Shown in pieces: positions 7,338-15,737 of a DNA stretch of 49,870 bases. The stretch is from NCBI GenBank assembly GCA_021780935.1, contig JAJXXT010000074.1, positions 1-49,870 of the forward strand. The letters run 5' to 3'. Every line of letters starts with the position of its first letter. Position 1 is the stretch's first letter. Position numbers and translations under genes: made by a program. The DNA is from Pseudomonadota bacterium (GTDB taxonomy: Bacteria > Pseudomonadota > Alphaproteobacteria > Acetobacterales > Acetobacteraceae). The notes beneath the pieces are model-generated. The model had not been told where the DNA came from. It did no database searches and saw only the letters and a program-made list of their open reading frames with translations.

Positions 7338-7494
7338 GAAACAAACCTATTTTTTACACAAACATCAGCATGTGTTCTGTAGACAAGATGTCTCGCTTCG
7401 AAAACCCTATCGCAACCCGGGCCCGGTTGAAAAGACAAAATCCCGAGGCCGCCGGCGAACCGTCGGCCCAACGCGACCAACGTGCCCAGCCTGC

Positions 7495-8457
7495 TCAGAC
7501 CCGCTCCGCCGCCTGCCCGAACACCGCAGCCACCTCGCGCGCGAACACCTCCCGCTCCCCCGCGATCGCCGCGCGATAGGTCGCGAAATCCCCCACCCGG
7601 GCCGGGTATTCGCGCACCAGCCGCCGCACCGCCCGTGCCGCCAGCCAGGTCTCACCGAATTTGTAACGATCCGGTATAGCAACATCGACCGAATTCCCCG
7701 CTGCCCCCCGCCGTCCGGTCATCACGCAGCAGCCCAGCATCGCCGCCTCGCGCGGCATCCGGTCGCGCCCGGGGTGCGCGCCGAAATCGACATAGAGCCG
7801 CGAGGTCAGGAACAGCTCACGCACCGCCTCCGGCGCCAGCCCCGCCAGCTCCCGCCATTCCACCTCCGGCACACGCTCGCGCAGCCACAGCGCAAACGCC
7901 CGCCCTCGCGGCGCGAACAGCACCCGCGCCTCGCGCCGCCCCGCCAGCTCCTCCGGCCGCACGGCCATCGCCGGCGCGGTATAATCCGACAGCATCGCCC
8001 CCCGCACGCCCCGTGCCGCCAGCCAGTCCAGCGCATAGCGCGACTGGCATAGATGCACGCACCGCCCGCCGAGCGCCGCAAGCCCGCCCGCCGCGCGCAG
8101 CCGTTCCACCCCGTTATCGACACTGAGCCACCAGAGATGCACCGCCGCGCGGCGAAACCGCCGCACCAGCCATGGCCAGATCTCGGGCACCACCACCGCC
8201 ACATCCGCCGCATCGGGAATCATCGTCGCCCGCGGTACCGCATAGGGCGCGTAGGCATCCGGCATCAGCCCCGGCAACGCCGGCACCTCCGCCCCGCCGT
8301 CGCCGAAGGAAAACCACGCCTCGTCATCGGCGACATAGACCATCGCCGCGTCCTGCCCCCGATCGAGCAGCGCACGCCCAAGCTGATGCAGCGCCTCCGG
8401 CCCGCCGGTCCGGGTGAGGGCAGGGCAGACGATCAGCACTTTCCGATACGCCGCCAT
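7495..8457 (-). CDS. Glycosyltransferase-like protein (GT-B/GT4-like fold)
   Basis: 320 aa. The N-terminus YRKVLIVCPALTRTGGPEAL has the strand-glycine-rich loop seen at the start of GT4 acceptor domains. Motifs in the second half (YVDFGAHPGRDRMPREAAML, then GCCVMTGRRGAAGN) resemble the donor-domain pattern in which an arginine and E-A-x-x-xG-C set the sugar nucleotide. It is short for a full GT4 enzyme and the sugar is unknown. Composition is host-like, unlike the 415-aa gene downstream on the same strand. A role in surface polysaccharide is plausible but inferred. Confidence 0.75.
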   Translation of the reverse strand: MAAYRKVLIVCPALTRTGGPEALHQLGRALLDRGQDAAMVYVADDEAWFSFGDGGAEVPALPGLMPDAYAPYAVPRATMIPDAADVAVVVPEIWPWLVRRFRRAAVHLWWLSVDNGVERLRAAGGLAALGGRCVHLCQSRYALDWLAARGVRGAMLSDYTAPAMAVRPEELAGRREARVLFAPRGRAFALWLRERVPEVEWRELAGLAPEAVRELFLTSRLYVDFGAHPGRDRMPREAAMLGCCVMTGRRGAAGNSVDVAIPDRYKFGETWLAARAVRRLVREYPARVGDFATYRAAIAGEREVFAREVAAVFGQAAERV

Positions 8458-8538
8458 CCGCTCCCCACGCGAAAGCCCGACACCGGGTCACGGCCCACCG
8501 GGCCGGGCCGCGAACACAAGCAGAGCCGGGCCAGGCGG

Positions 8539-9468
8539 CTAACGCAACCCCGCCTCCTGCAGCATCCGCGCGACCGTCTCCGCCTCGGCATCCGTCAGCG
8601 CCTCCAGCGGCTCCGGCATCGCCCGCGTGGCGAACACCCCCAGCGTCTGCAGCGCCGCCTTGAACGCCCCCACGCCGGAGGAGCCGAGGCTCGCCCGCGG
8701 TGTCGCCACCTTCGCCATGCCATAGAGCCGCGCCAGCCGGTCCTGCTCGGCCACGCACACCGCCCAGTCGCCCCGCTTCGCCGCCTCATAGAGCCGCACA
8801 TAGCCGCGCGGATCGACATTCCCGAGCCCCGGCACGATCCCGTCGGCCCCCATCAGCATCGCTGCATCCGCCGTCCGTTCCGAGCCCGTCATGACCGAAA
8901 ACCCCGGCATTTCGCGCGTCGCCAGGATCACATCCCGGAAATTGTTCTCATCCCCCGAGGAATCCTTGAGCCCGGCGATAGTCCCGTCCCCCGCCAGCCC
9001 CAGCAGCGTGTCGAACTCGATCTTGCTGTGCACCGAAACCGGAATGTCATAGGCGTAGACCGGCAAATCCACCGCCTGGCGCACCGCGCGAAAATGCCGG
9101 CCGATCTCCGCCTGGCTGGTGCGGGTATAGAACGGCGCCGTCACCACCAGCCCGTCCGCCCCCAGCGACTTCGCAACCTTCGCATGCCCGATCACCCGCG
9201 ACGTCGCCGGGTCGATCGCGCCCACCAGCACCGGCACCCGTCCCCCCACCATCGGCATCGCCGCCTCCAGCAGCCGCGCGCGCTCCGCCTCGCCCTGGAA
9301 AGCAACACCGCTCGTCGAGCCGAGAAGAAACAGCGCATGCACACCCCCGCCGATCAAATGCTCGATCAGCCGCCCCAGCGACCCGCGGTCGAGCTCCCCC
9401 CTCGCACCGAGCGGTGTCGCCACCGGCGGCACCACGCCCGCAATCGTCTTTCCTTGCGTCATCGTCAT
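8539..9468 (-). CDS. DapA-family (dihydrodipicolinate synthase/N-acetylneuraminate lyase) aldolase
   Basis: 309 aa, a class I aldolase TIM barrel. The Schiff-base Lys168 is in GLKDSSG and the catalytic Tyr140 in VYAYDIP. The substrate loop reads GSTSGVAF where true DHDPS has GTTGE, so this is probably not the lysine-pathway enzyme but a catabolic aldolase acting on a 2-oxo acid. Either ATG (9468 or 9462) could be used; AAGGA lies just upstream of the first. It sits nine bases after the second permease gene, as the last gene of the gntR-binding protein-permease operon, which points to breakdown of the imported compound. Confidence 0.9.
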   Translation of the reverse strand: MTMTQGKTIAGVVPPVATPLGARGELDRGSLGRLIEHLIGGGVHALFLLGSTSGVAFQGEAERARLLEAAMPMVGGRVPVLVGAIDPATSRVIGHAKVAKSLGADGLVVTAPFYTRTSQAEIGRHFRAVRQAVDLPVYAYDIPVSVHSKIEFDTLLGLAGDGTIAGLKDSSGDENNFRDVILATREMPGFSVMTGSERTADAAMLMGADGIVPGLGNVDPRGYVRLYEAAKRGDWAVCVAEQDRLARLYGMAKVATPRASLGSSGVGAFKAALQTLGVFATRAMPEPLEALTDAEAETVARMLQEAGLR

Positions 9469-9477
9469 GAGTTCCTT

Positions 9478-10302
9478 CTACCCGTTTCCGATATCGAATC
9501 CCGCGCGCACCGCCTCGCCAAGCAGCCCGATCGCCAGCGTCGTCGCCAGCAGTGCTGCCCCCGGCGCAATCCATTGCCAGGTATAGAGCGTCAGCACATC
9601 GAGCGAGCGCGCCTCGCCCAGCATGTTTCCCCATGTCGCCGTCGGCGGCGGCACACCGAGCCCCAGAAACGAAAGCCCCGCCTCCATCAGCACATTGGTG
9701 GCAATCTGTAACGTTACATAAACGATCAGAATATCCGCCATGTTCGGCAGCACGTGCCGGCGCAGGATATGCATCACCCCCGCCCCCGCCGCCTGCGCCG
9801 CCAGCACAAACTCCCGCTCGCGCAGTTCGAGCAGCCTGGCCCGCACCAGCCGCGCCAGCAGCGGCCAGGACAGCAGCGCCAGCACGATCGTCGTCGGCCG
9901 CTCCCCCTGTCCCACGATCGCCGACAGCACCAGCAGCAGCACCGCCGGCGGTAGCGTCATCGCCAGATCGACCGCGCGCATGCACACCACATCGGCAACC
10001 CTGCCGAACGCCGCCCCGCTGCCCACCAGAAACCCGATCACCGCCGAGATCGAAGCCGCCACCGTCGCGATCACCAGCGACACGCGCGCCCCCTGCAGCA
10101 CCCGCGCCAGCACGTCGCGCCCCACGCCATCGGTGCCCAGCCAGTGCGCGGCACTCGGGGCCGCGTGCAGCGCCGCGAGATCGACCGCATCGGGGTTGAG
10201 CCCGAGCAGCGGCGGCAATCCCCATGCCGCCACCGCCAGCAGCAGGATGAACCCGCCACCGATGATCCCGCCCGGCCGCCGCAGCGCGCGCCGCCAGCGC
10301 AT
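9478..10302 (-). CDS. ABC transporter permease, DppC/OppC-like
   Basis: 274 aa from the ATG at 10302, which overlaps the previous gene's stop (TGATG). The N-terminus has a membrane segment and then HWLGTDGVGRDVLARVLQGA, the DppC-family hallmark. The cytoplasmic EAA-type loop reads EFVLAAQAAGAGVMHILRRH, followed by VLPN. About six membrane helices. It would pair with the DppB-like permease upstream to form the channel of a peptide/opine-type importer. The ATPase subunits are not in this cluster. Confidence 0.93.
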   Translation of the reverse strand: MRWRRALRRPGGIIGGGFILLLAVAAWGLPPLLGLNPDAVDLAALHAAPSAAHWLGTDGVGRDVLARVLQGARVSLVIATVAASISAVIGFLVGSGAAFGRVADVVCMRAVDLAMTLPPAVLLLVLSAIVGQGERPTTIVLALLSWPLLARLVRARLLELREREFVLAAQAAGAGVMHILRRHVLPNMADILIVYVTLQIATNVLMEAGLSFLGLGVPPPTATWGNMLGEARSLDVLTLYTWQWIAPGAALLATTLAIGLLGEAVRAGFDIGNG

Positions 10303-11273
10303 CACGCGATCCGGATGCGCGGATCGACCGCGCCATAGACGATGTCGGTCACCAGGTTCGCCAGCAGCACGAACGCGCCCACCACCAGCGCGATCCCCAT
10401 CACCAGCGGATAATCCCGCGCCGAGACCGCGCTCACCAGCAGCGATCCCATCCCCGGCCAGTCGAACACGCTCTCGACGAACACCGCGCCGCCGATCGCG
10501 GTGCCGATCGTCGCCCCGGTCAGCGTCACCACCGGCAGCAGCGCGTTGCGCAGCGCGTGCACCAGCACCACCCGCGCCGGCGAGAGCCCCTTCGCCCGCG
10601 CCGTGCGCACATATTGCGCCCCCAGGCTCTCGATCATCGCGGCGCGCATATACCGCAGCGGCACCGCCACCTGCGCCGCCGCCAGCACCGAGGCCGGCAG
10701 CACGAGGTGGCGCGCGACATCGAGCCACCCCCATCCCCCGCCGCTGACCTCACCGGGCGTGATCAGCCCTCCCGCCGGCAGCCATCGTAACCGCGCGGCG
10801 AATAGAAACAGCGCCAGCAGCCCGGTGAGGAACGCCGGCGAGGCCAGCGCCAGCGCCGCGAGCCCGCTCAGCACTGCATCGAGCGTGCCGCCCCGCCACA
10901 CCGAGGCGGCGATTCCCAGCAGCACGCCGAACCCCGTCGAGAGCAGAATGCCGGTGCCCATCAGCAGCGCCGTCGGCCCCACCCGTGCCGCGATCAGGCT
11001 CGCCACCGGCATCTCGTCATGGCTGATCGAGCGTCCGAGGTCGCCATGCAGCGCCTGCCACGCCCAGCGCAGATATTGTTCCGCCAGCGGCTGGTCGAGC
11101 CCCAGCCGCTGGCGCAGCGCCGCGATCGCCCCGGCACTCATCGGGATGGTCGGGCTGACATAGGCGGCGATCGGGTCGCCGGGGGCGGCGCGCAGCAACC
11201 CGAAGGTCACCGCGCTCAGCAGCACCAGCATCAGCGCCGCCGCGGCAAGCCGGCGCAGCAGATAGCGCGACAT
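10302..11273 (-). CDS. ABC transporter permease, DppB/OppB-like
   Basis: 323 aa. It begins MSRYLLRRLAAAALMLVLLS, a first helix with a basic start typical of DppB, followed by RAAPGDPI. The conserved loop YVRTARAKGLSPARVVLVHA with LRNALLPVVT is the EAA motif that contacts the ATPase. GAVFVESVFDWPGMGSLL is the family C-terminal signature. It lies 23 bp after the substrate-binding protein and overlaps the DppC-like permease by one base. Confidence 0.94.
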   Translation of the reverse strand: MSRYLLRRLAAAALMLVLLSAVTFGLLRAAPGDPIAAYVSPTIPMSAGAIAALRQRLGLDQPLAEQYLRWAWQALHGDLGRSISHDEMPVASLIAARVGPTALLMGTGILLSTGFGVLLGIAASVWRGGTLDAVLSGLAALALASPAFLTGLLALFLFAARLRWLPAGGLITPGEVSGGGWGWLDVARHLVLPASVLAAAQVAVPLRYMRAAMIESLGAQYVRTARAKGLSPARVVLVHALRNALLPVVTLTGATIGTAIGGAVFVESVFDWPGMGSLLVSAVSARDYPLVMGIALVVGAFVLLANLVTDIVYGAVDPRIRIA

Positions 11274-11296
11274 TGCCGCCCGCGACCCGCCGGCGC

Positions 11297-12892
11297 CTAT
11301 CCCCCGAGCGACCAGAGCTGCGCGGCGGGGTCATACCCGCCACCACCGGGCGCCGGCGTCCAGACGAAGTTCCGTACCGTATCGGCAACGACACCGTAGC
11401 GCCGCGCCACCCACATGAACCCCCATGGCAGCTCGCGGTTCATCGTCGTGGCCGCCTGCCGGTAGAGCGCCATCCGCTTCGCTGCTGCCACCTCCGCCGC
11501 CGCCGCCGTCAGCTCCCTGTCGAGGGCGGGGATGGCCACCCGCATCGCGTTTGCCCCCACCGGCGGCGCCTGGTCGGTCTCGAAGAAACTCGCCATCACG
11601 CCCGGGTCGGGCCCGTCCTGCGCCCCGGCATAGACCAGCGGAAACGCCGCCGGGTCGGTATGCGCGCCGCGCACGATGCCGTTATACGCCGCGACATCGA
11701 GCTGCCTCGGTGCGACGTGGATTCCCACCTGGCCGAGCATGGACTGCATCGCTGCCAGAATGTTCCCCACCAGCGGGTCACCGTAATAAGTCAGCATCGG
11801 CAACGTCTTGGCGCCGTTGATCTTGTCCCACCCCGCCGCCGCCAGAAGCTGCTTCGCCTTCGCGGGATCATGCGGATAGGTGTCCAGATGCGGCGGCAGC
11901 GCCGGCCCCGTCGTATAGGCACAGTTGGCAATCGTTGCCGCCCCACCCAGCAGCGACTTCACGATCGCCTGCCGGTCGATCGCGTGCATCACCGCCTGGC
12001 GCACGCGCGGGTCCTTCCACAGCGGCAGCAGGTGATTGAAGCCGATATAGTTCACGACATAAGACGCGCCCTCGATCAACCGATCCTTGGCGGAGCCCGC
12101 GAACAGCTTGGCGTCGTTCGGCTCGATATAGGTGAACTGGATCTCGCCGGCCCGCAGCGCCGCCACCGCGTCGGCGGTGGATTTGAAATACCGGTTGACC
12201 AGCCCCGCGAGCTTCGGCGCCCCCCGCCGATACCCCGCGAACGCCGCCAGCTCCACGAACTGTCCCTCGGCATAGTGCTTGAACATGAACGGCCCCGTGC
12301 CGAGCGGCTTGGTGTGCCACCACGCACTCTCCGCAAGCGAGGCCGGCGCCATCACCTCTAGCGCATGTTTCGGCAGCATCATGATCTTGGTCAGCACGTC
12401 GAGCAGCGACGTATCGGGCTTCGCCAGCTTCAGCACCGCGGTCCGCGCGTCGGGCGTCTCGACCGCGCTGATCGGCGCCAGGCTCGCCGAAAAGATCGAG
12501 CCCGTCCGGTCGTCCTTCGCGAGGGCGAGGGTGAACGCGACATCCGCCGAGGTGAAGGCCTGCCCGTCATGCCATCTCGCCTTCGGATCGAGATGGAACG
12601 TATAGGCGCGCCCGTCCGGTGCCGCCTCGAACGACAGCGCCAGCCCCGCCCCGATGCGCGACAGCGTCTTGTCATAGAACACCAGCGGCTCGTAATAGAG
12701 GTTGAGCCACGTAAATCCCGCCGTCGCCGCCAGCGGGTTGAACTTCCCCGGCAATCCTCCCGGCCCGACATCGAAGCCGCCGGACAGAACGTTGCCGGCG
12801 GCCTGCGCCGTCGCCGCTCGCAGCACCATCGGTGCCGCCAGCGCCGAGGCCGAGGCCATCCGCAGCGAGTCGCGGCGCGTCATGCTGGTCAT
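11297..12892 (-). CDS. ABC transporter substrate-binding protein, peptide/opine family (SBP_bac_5)
   Basis: 531 aa. A twin-arginine-like leader (MTRRDSLRMASASALAAP, cut near TAQAAG) leads into the periplasmic binding protein. LNLYYEPLVFYD, KARWHDGQAFTSADVAFTL and MHAIDRQAIVKSLLGG are family motifs of DppA/OppA-like proteins. The ATG overlaps the gntR stop by 4 bp (ATGA). It delivers an unknown ligand to the two permeases that follow. The neighbouring C45-type amidohydrolase, SDR and DapA-like aldolase suggest an amide or acylated amino compound; this is inference. Confidence 0.93.
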   Translation of the reverse strand: MTSMTRRDSLRMASASALAAPMVLRAATAQAAGNVLSGGFDVGPGGLPGKFNPLAATAGFTWLNLYYEPLVFYDKTLSRIGAGLALSFEAAPDGRAYTFHLDPKARWHDGQAFTSADVAFTLALAKDDRTGSIFSASLAPISAVETPDARTAVLKLAKPDTSLLDVLTKIMMLPKHALEVMAPASLAESAWWHTKPLGTGPFMFKHYAEGQFVELAAFAGYRRGAPKLAGLVNRYFKSTADAVAALRAGEIQFTYIEPNDAKLFAGSAKDRLIEGASYVVNYIGFNHLLPLWKDPRVRQAVMHAIDRQAIVKSLLGGAATIANCAYTTGPALPPHLDTYPHDPAKAKQLLAAAGWDKINGAKTLPMLTYYGDPLVGNILAAMQSMLGQVGIHVAPRQLDVAAYNGIVRGAHTDPAAFPLVYAGAQDGPDPGVMASFFETDQAPPVGANAMRVAIPALDRELTAAAAEVAAAKRMALYRQAATTMNRELPWGFMWVARRYGVVADTVRNFVWTPAPGGGGYDPAAQLWSLGG

Positions 12893-13677
12893 GGTTTCCC
12901 CCTTTTCTGGTTTTGATTGGCAAGCAGCACCGCGCGGATGCCGTCGTAATGGGCGTCGAGCCTGCTGCGCGCCGCCGCCACATCGCCGGCGGCCACCGCA
13001 TCGAGGATCGCCTGGTGATCGAGAAACGTGCGCACGAGGTCGGTCTCGGGCCGCTGCAGCACGCGCGCGGTGTCGGTGAACACCCGCCAGAACACGTCGA
13101 GCAGGTTCAGCACCACGCGGTTGCCGAGCGGGGCGAACAGCGTCGCGTGAAACGCCTGGTCCTCCGGCGCGAAATTCTCCCCCGCCCGCGCCCGTCGCTC
13201 CATCGCCGCGACGACCTCGCGCAGGGAGGCGATGTCGCGCGGCCCGATTGCCGCCATCGCCCGCCCGATCAGCGCCACCTCCAGCGTGCAGCGCACATCC
13301 AGCACCTCGGTGAAGTCGCGCAGCTCCGCCCCGATGCCGCGCCCGATCTGCTCGATCAGCGGCGCCAGCGTAAACGCGCCGACGAACACGCCGATGCCGT
13401 GCCGCGTCTCCAGTGCGCCGAGGCTTTCCAACCCGCGTATCGCCTCGCGGATGGAGCTGCGTCCCACCCCCAGCGCCTCGGCCAGCTCCGCCTCGGGCGG
13501 CAGCCGGTCGCCGGGCCGCAACCCGTTCTCACGAACATACCCGGTCAGGCTGCGCTGCAATTCCTCCGGCAGCCGCCGCCGGCGCGCCGGCAGGCGCGGT
13601 GCTACCGGGTTTTCCCCCCGCTCGCTCACGTTCTCGCGCACGCGCTCGGCCACGGTCTCGACCAGGTTCTCGGACAT
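12889..13677 (-). CDS. GntR/FadR-family transcriptional regulator (FCD domain)
   Basis: 262 aa. The winged helix at about 40-105 contains GDRLPPEAELAEALGVGRSS and REAIRGLESLGALETRHGIG. The FCD ligand domain follows (about 120-240), with FTEVLDVRCTLEV, DQAFHATLFAPLGN and HQAILDAVAAGDVAAARSRL, where Asp/His residues bind a metal. It is the first gene of the transporter operon and is very probably autoregulated. A perfect 22-bp palindrome ends three bases from its ATG, and a TTGACA -35 places transcription start almost on the ATG, so the mRNA is probably leaderless. No Shine-Dalgarno sequence is visible. Confidence 0.93.
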   Translation of the reverse strand: MSENLVETVAERVRENVSERGENPVAPRLPARRRRLPEELQRSLTGYVRENGLRPGDRLPPEAELAEALGVGRSSIREAIRGLESLGALETRHGIGVFVGAFTLAPLIEQIGRGIGAELRDFTEVLDVRCTLEVALIGRAMAAIGPRDIASLREVVAAMERRARAGENFAPEDQAFHATLFAPLGNRVVLNLLDVFWRVFTDTARVLQRPETDLVRTFLDHQAILDAVAAGDVAAARSRLDAHYDGIRAVLLANQNQKRGKP

Positions 13678-13680
13678 TGC

Positions 13681-13714
13681 TGATAACTGATATCAGTTAT
13701 CAGATATCTGTCAA
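13681..13714 (-). promoter_or_regulatory. Operator and promoter of the gntR-transporter operon
   Basis: 13681-13702 is a perfect 22-bp palindrome centred on CTGATATCAG, with TGATAA/TTATCA outer arms. The 10-bp palindrome CAGATATCTG at 13701-13710 overlaps its edge by 2 bp. On the minus strand a consensus -35 TTGACA (13714-13709) is followed after 16 bp by TATCAG (13692-13687) as a possible -10. Transcription would start about 13680, next to the ATG at 13677. A repressor on the palindrome would cover the -10 and start site. Confidence 0.75.
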
Positions 13715-13752
13715 CGACGCATGGGTCTCGCCGGCCCGTAAGCCTCGCCCCG

Positions 13753-14493
13753 TCAGACGTGCTGCCCGCCGTTGATATGCAGCTCCGCCCCGTTGATGTA
13801 GGAGGCCGCGGCCGAGCACAGAAAATGGATCGTGCTCGCAACCTCCTCCGGCCGCCCCAACCGGCGCATCGGCACCTGCTTCTCGGCATAGTCGCGCGTC
13901 CCCGGCGACAGGATCGAGGTATCGATCTCGCCGGGGCTGATCGCGTTCACCCGAATCCCGCGCGGCGCGAACTCGGCCGCCATCTCGCGCGTCAGTGTCG
14001 CCAGCCCCGCCTTGCACGTCGCATACGCCACCCCCGCGAACGGATGCACCCGCGAGCCGGCGATCGAGGTCACGTTCACCACATTCCCCTCCGCCGCCGA
14101 AAGCTCGTCGGCCAGCCCCTGCGCCAGCAGCGCGACGGAAAGCAGGTTCACCCGGAACACCTGCTCCCACAGCGCCGCCGGCGTCGCCATCACCCCCATC
14201 CGCGCCCCGTCCGGCCCCTTCGGTGAAATCGCGGCGTTGTTCACCAGCGCATCGAGCTTGCCGTCCGGCAGCCGGGAATGCATCTCGCGGATGCCGCGCT
14301 CCAGGCTGTCGAGGTCGCCGAGGTCGAGCTGCAGATGGTCCTGCGGCCCCGCCGCCCACGGGCAGCGCGGCGAGAACGCCTGGCGCGAAACCGTGATCAC
14401 CCGCCACCCGTTATCGGCGAAAATCCGCGCCGTCGCATGCCCGATCCCGCGCGAGGCGCCGGTCAGGACCAGAATTCGCTGCCGGTTTTCCAT
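13753..14493 (-). CDS. Short-chain dehydrogenase/reductase
   Basis: 246 aa from the ATG at 14493, with AAAGGTGG as ribosome site. The nucleotide motif is TGASRGIG at 11-18, with NNAAI at about 88, the catalytic Ser in VTSIAGS, and Tyr/Lys in AYATCKAG. The family C-terminal pattern SYINGAELHINGGQHV is present. It is encoded between the C45-type acyltransferase/peptidase and the gntR operon, in the same direction but ahead of the operon promoter. It therefore probably belongs to the C45 transcript yet to the same pathway. The substrate is unknown. Confidence 0.92.
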   Translation of the reverse strand: MENRQRILVLTGASRGIGHATARIFADNGWRVITVSRQAFSPRCPWAAGPQDHLQLDLGDLDSLERGIREMHSRLPDGKLDALVNNAAISPKGPDGARMGVMATPAALWEQVFRVNLLSVALLAQGLADELSAAEGNVVNVTSIAGSRVHPFAGVAYATCKAGLATLTREMAAEFAPRGIRVNAISPGEIDTSILSPGTRDYAEKQVPMRRLGRPEEVASTIHFLCSAAASYINGAELHINGGQHV

Positions 14494-14594
14494 CGCCCAC
14501 CTTTCTGCGGTGATGCCCGCCCGCAACAACTTGGTCCCCGCTCCCTCGTTCCGCAAGCGCCGCGTCGCGGGCGCCGCCCGCTCACGCCCCCAGC

Positions 14595-15737
14595 CTAAGC
14601 GGCCGAGCGCGCCGCCGCCCGGTCCGGCGTCAGCCGATACGTGGTGAACCGCCGGCTCAGCGCCGGCAGCGGCGCCACATCCATTGCCCCCTCGCCGGGC
14701 CGCATCACGATCATCGCCACCGTCGCCGTCTCCACCGGCGCCGAGCCTCCCTCGGCGATGGAAAGCCGCGGCGGCCGGCACACCGACCACGGCGAGCCAA
14801 AATCATCGAACAGCGCGTTCTTGATCGCGCCGCGATCGATCCGCCCGCGCAACGGCGCCAGCGCCTCGCGCACCCGTGTGTGCCGATACAGCGTGCACGG
14901 CGTGGACTCGATCCCGGTATCCTTCAGCTTCCCCAGCGCCACCGGCGAGAGAAAATGGTTGGAATGCACCAGCAGCCCGTCCTCCGCCTCCAGCATGAAG
15001 GTCTCGTCCGGCGCGCACTCGAAATTGATCGCCAGCCCCTTCGCGTGGCTCACGCACATGTTGTTGGCCGCCGACTTGCGCGTCGCCTGCACCACCCGCC
15101 ACGCCAGCGCCAGGTGCGCCTGCGCCAGGATCTTCCGCCGGATCAGCGCCAGCGGCACCCCCAGCTCGCGATAATCCCGCTCGCATTGCAGGTAATTCGC
15201 CGTGAGCCCGATCCCCGCCGAGTTCAGCCCGGAGCGCGCCAGCCCGCCGGCCTCGGTGAAGGTCAGAATATCCGGCCCGTCATCGCGGCGGACATGCAGC
15301 ACCACCGCGGTCTCCGCGCACGCCGCCTTCCAGTCCCAGTTCTGCGCGTGCAGCAGCCCCTCGGTGGTGATCTCGGGCATCGCCAGCACCGCGGTGCAGC
15401 CCTCCTCGGCGCCCGCCTGCGCCGCCAGCGCCCGCCGCTTCGCCAGTTGCAGGATCTCGGTGCGCGCGTTGAGCAGCACGATATCCTCGAAGCCCACCTC
15501 CGCCCCGCGCGCGATGCCGCGCATCTCCGAGATCATGCTCTCGTCGAATGCCTTGATCGTAGGCAGAAACCCGCGCACGAGATCGCCAAGCCGCCCACCC
15601 TCCAGGCCCGCCTGGCGCAACTGCGCCCCGTAATGCCCGATCCCCGCATGGATCCGGTCCCGCCCGGCCCGCCCATACGCGGCGCCACGCTCCTCCGGCG
15701 AGCCGGAAACCTCGATCAGCGGAAACGCATTGACCAT
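14595..15737 (-). CDS. C45-family peptidase / acyl-CoA:6-APA acyltransferase-like hydrolase
   Basis: 380 aa. This Ntn-hydrolase group (isopenicillin-N acyltransferase, C45 peptidases) cleaves itself before a cysteine that then becomes the nucleophile. Here Gly113-Cys114 in EEGCTAVLA fits that site, followed by LLHAQNWDW, which lines the pocket. The N-terminal pro-region has GSPEERGAAYGR and FEDIVLLNARTEI, both conserved in the family. It likely hydrolyses an amide bond in a small acylated compound or peptide and acts in the cytoplasm, as no signal peptide is seen. It heads the minus-strand unit with the SDR next to the peptide-type importer. Confidence 0.88.
   Translation of the reverse strand: MVNAFPLIEVSGSPEERGAAYGRAGRDRIHAGIGHYGAQLRQAGLEGGRLGDLVRGFLPTIKAFDESMISEMRGIARGAEVGFEDIVLLNARTEILQLAKRRALAAQAGAEEGCTAVLAMPEITTEGLLHAQNWDWKAACAETAVVLHVRRDDGPDILTFTEAGGLARSGLNSAGIGLTANYLQCERDYRELGVPLALIRRKILAQAHLALAWRVVQATRKSAANNMCVSHAKGLAINFECAPDETFMLEAEDGLLVHSNHFLSPVALGKLKDTGIESTPCTLYRHTRVREALAPLRGRIDRGAIKNALFDDFGSPWSVCRPPRLSIAEGGSAPVETATVAMIVMRPGEGAMDVAPLPALSRRFTTYRLTPDRAAARSAA

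Noticed and set aside
8539..9468. The aldolase as biosynthetic dapA
   Set aside because: The GTTGE substrate motif is replaced by GSTSG, and the context is a catabolic import operon.
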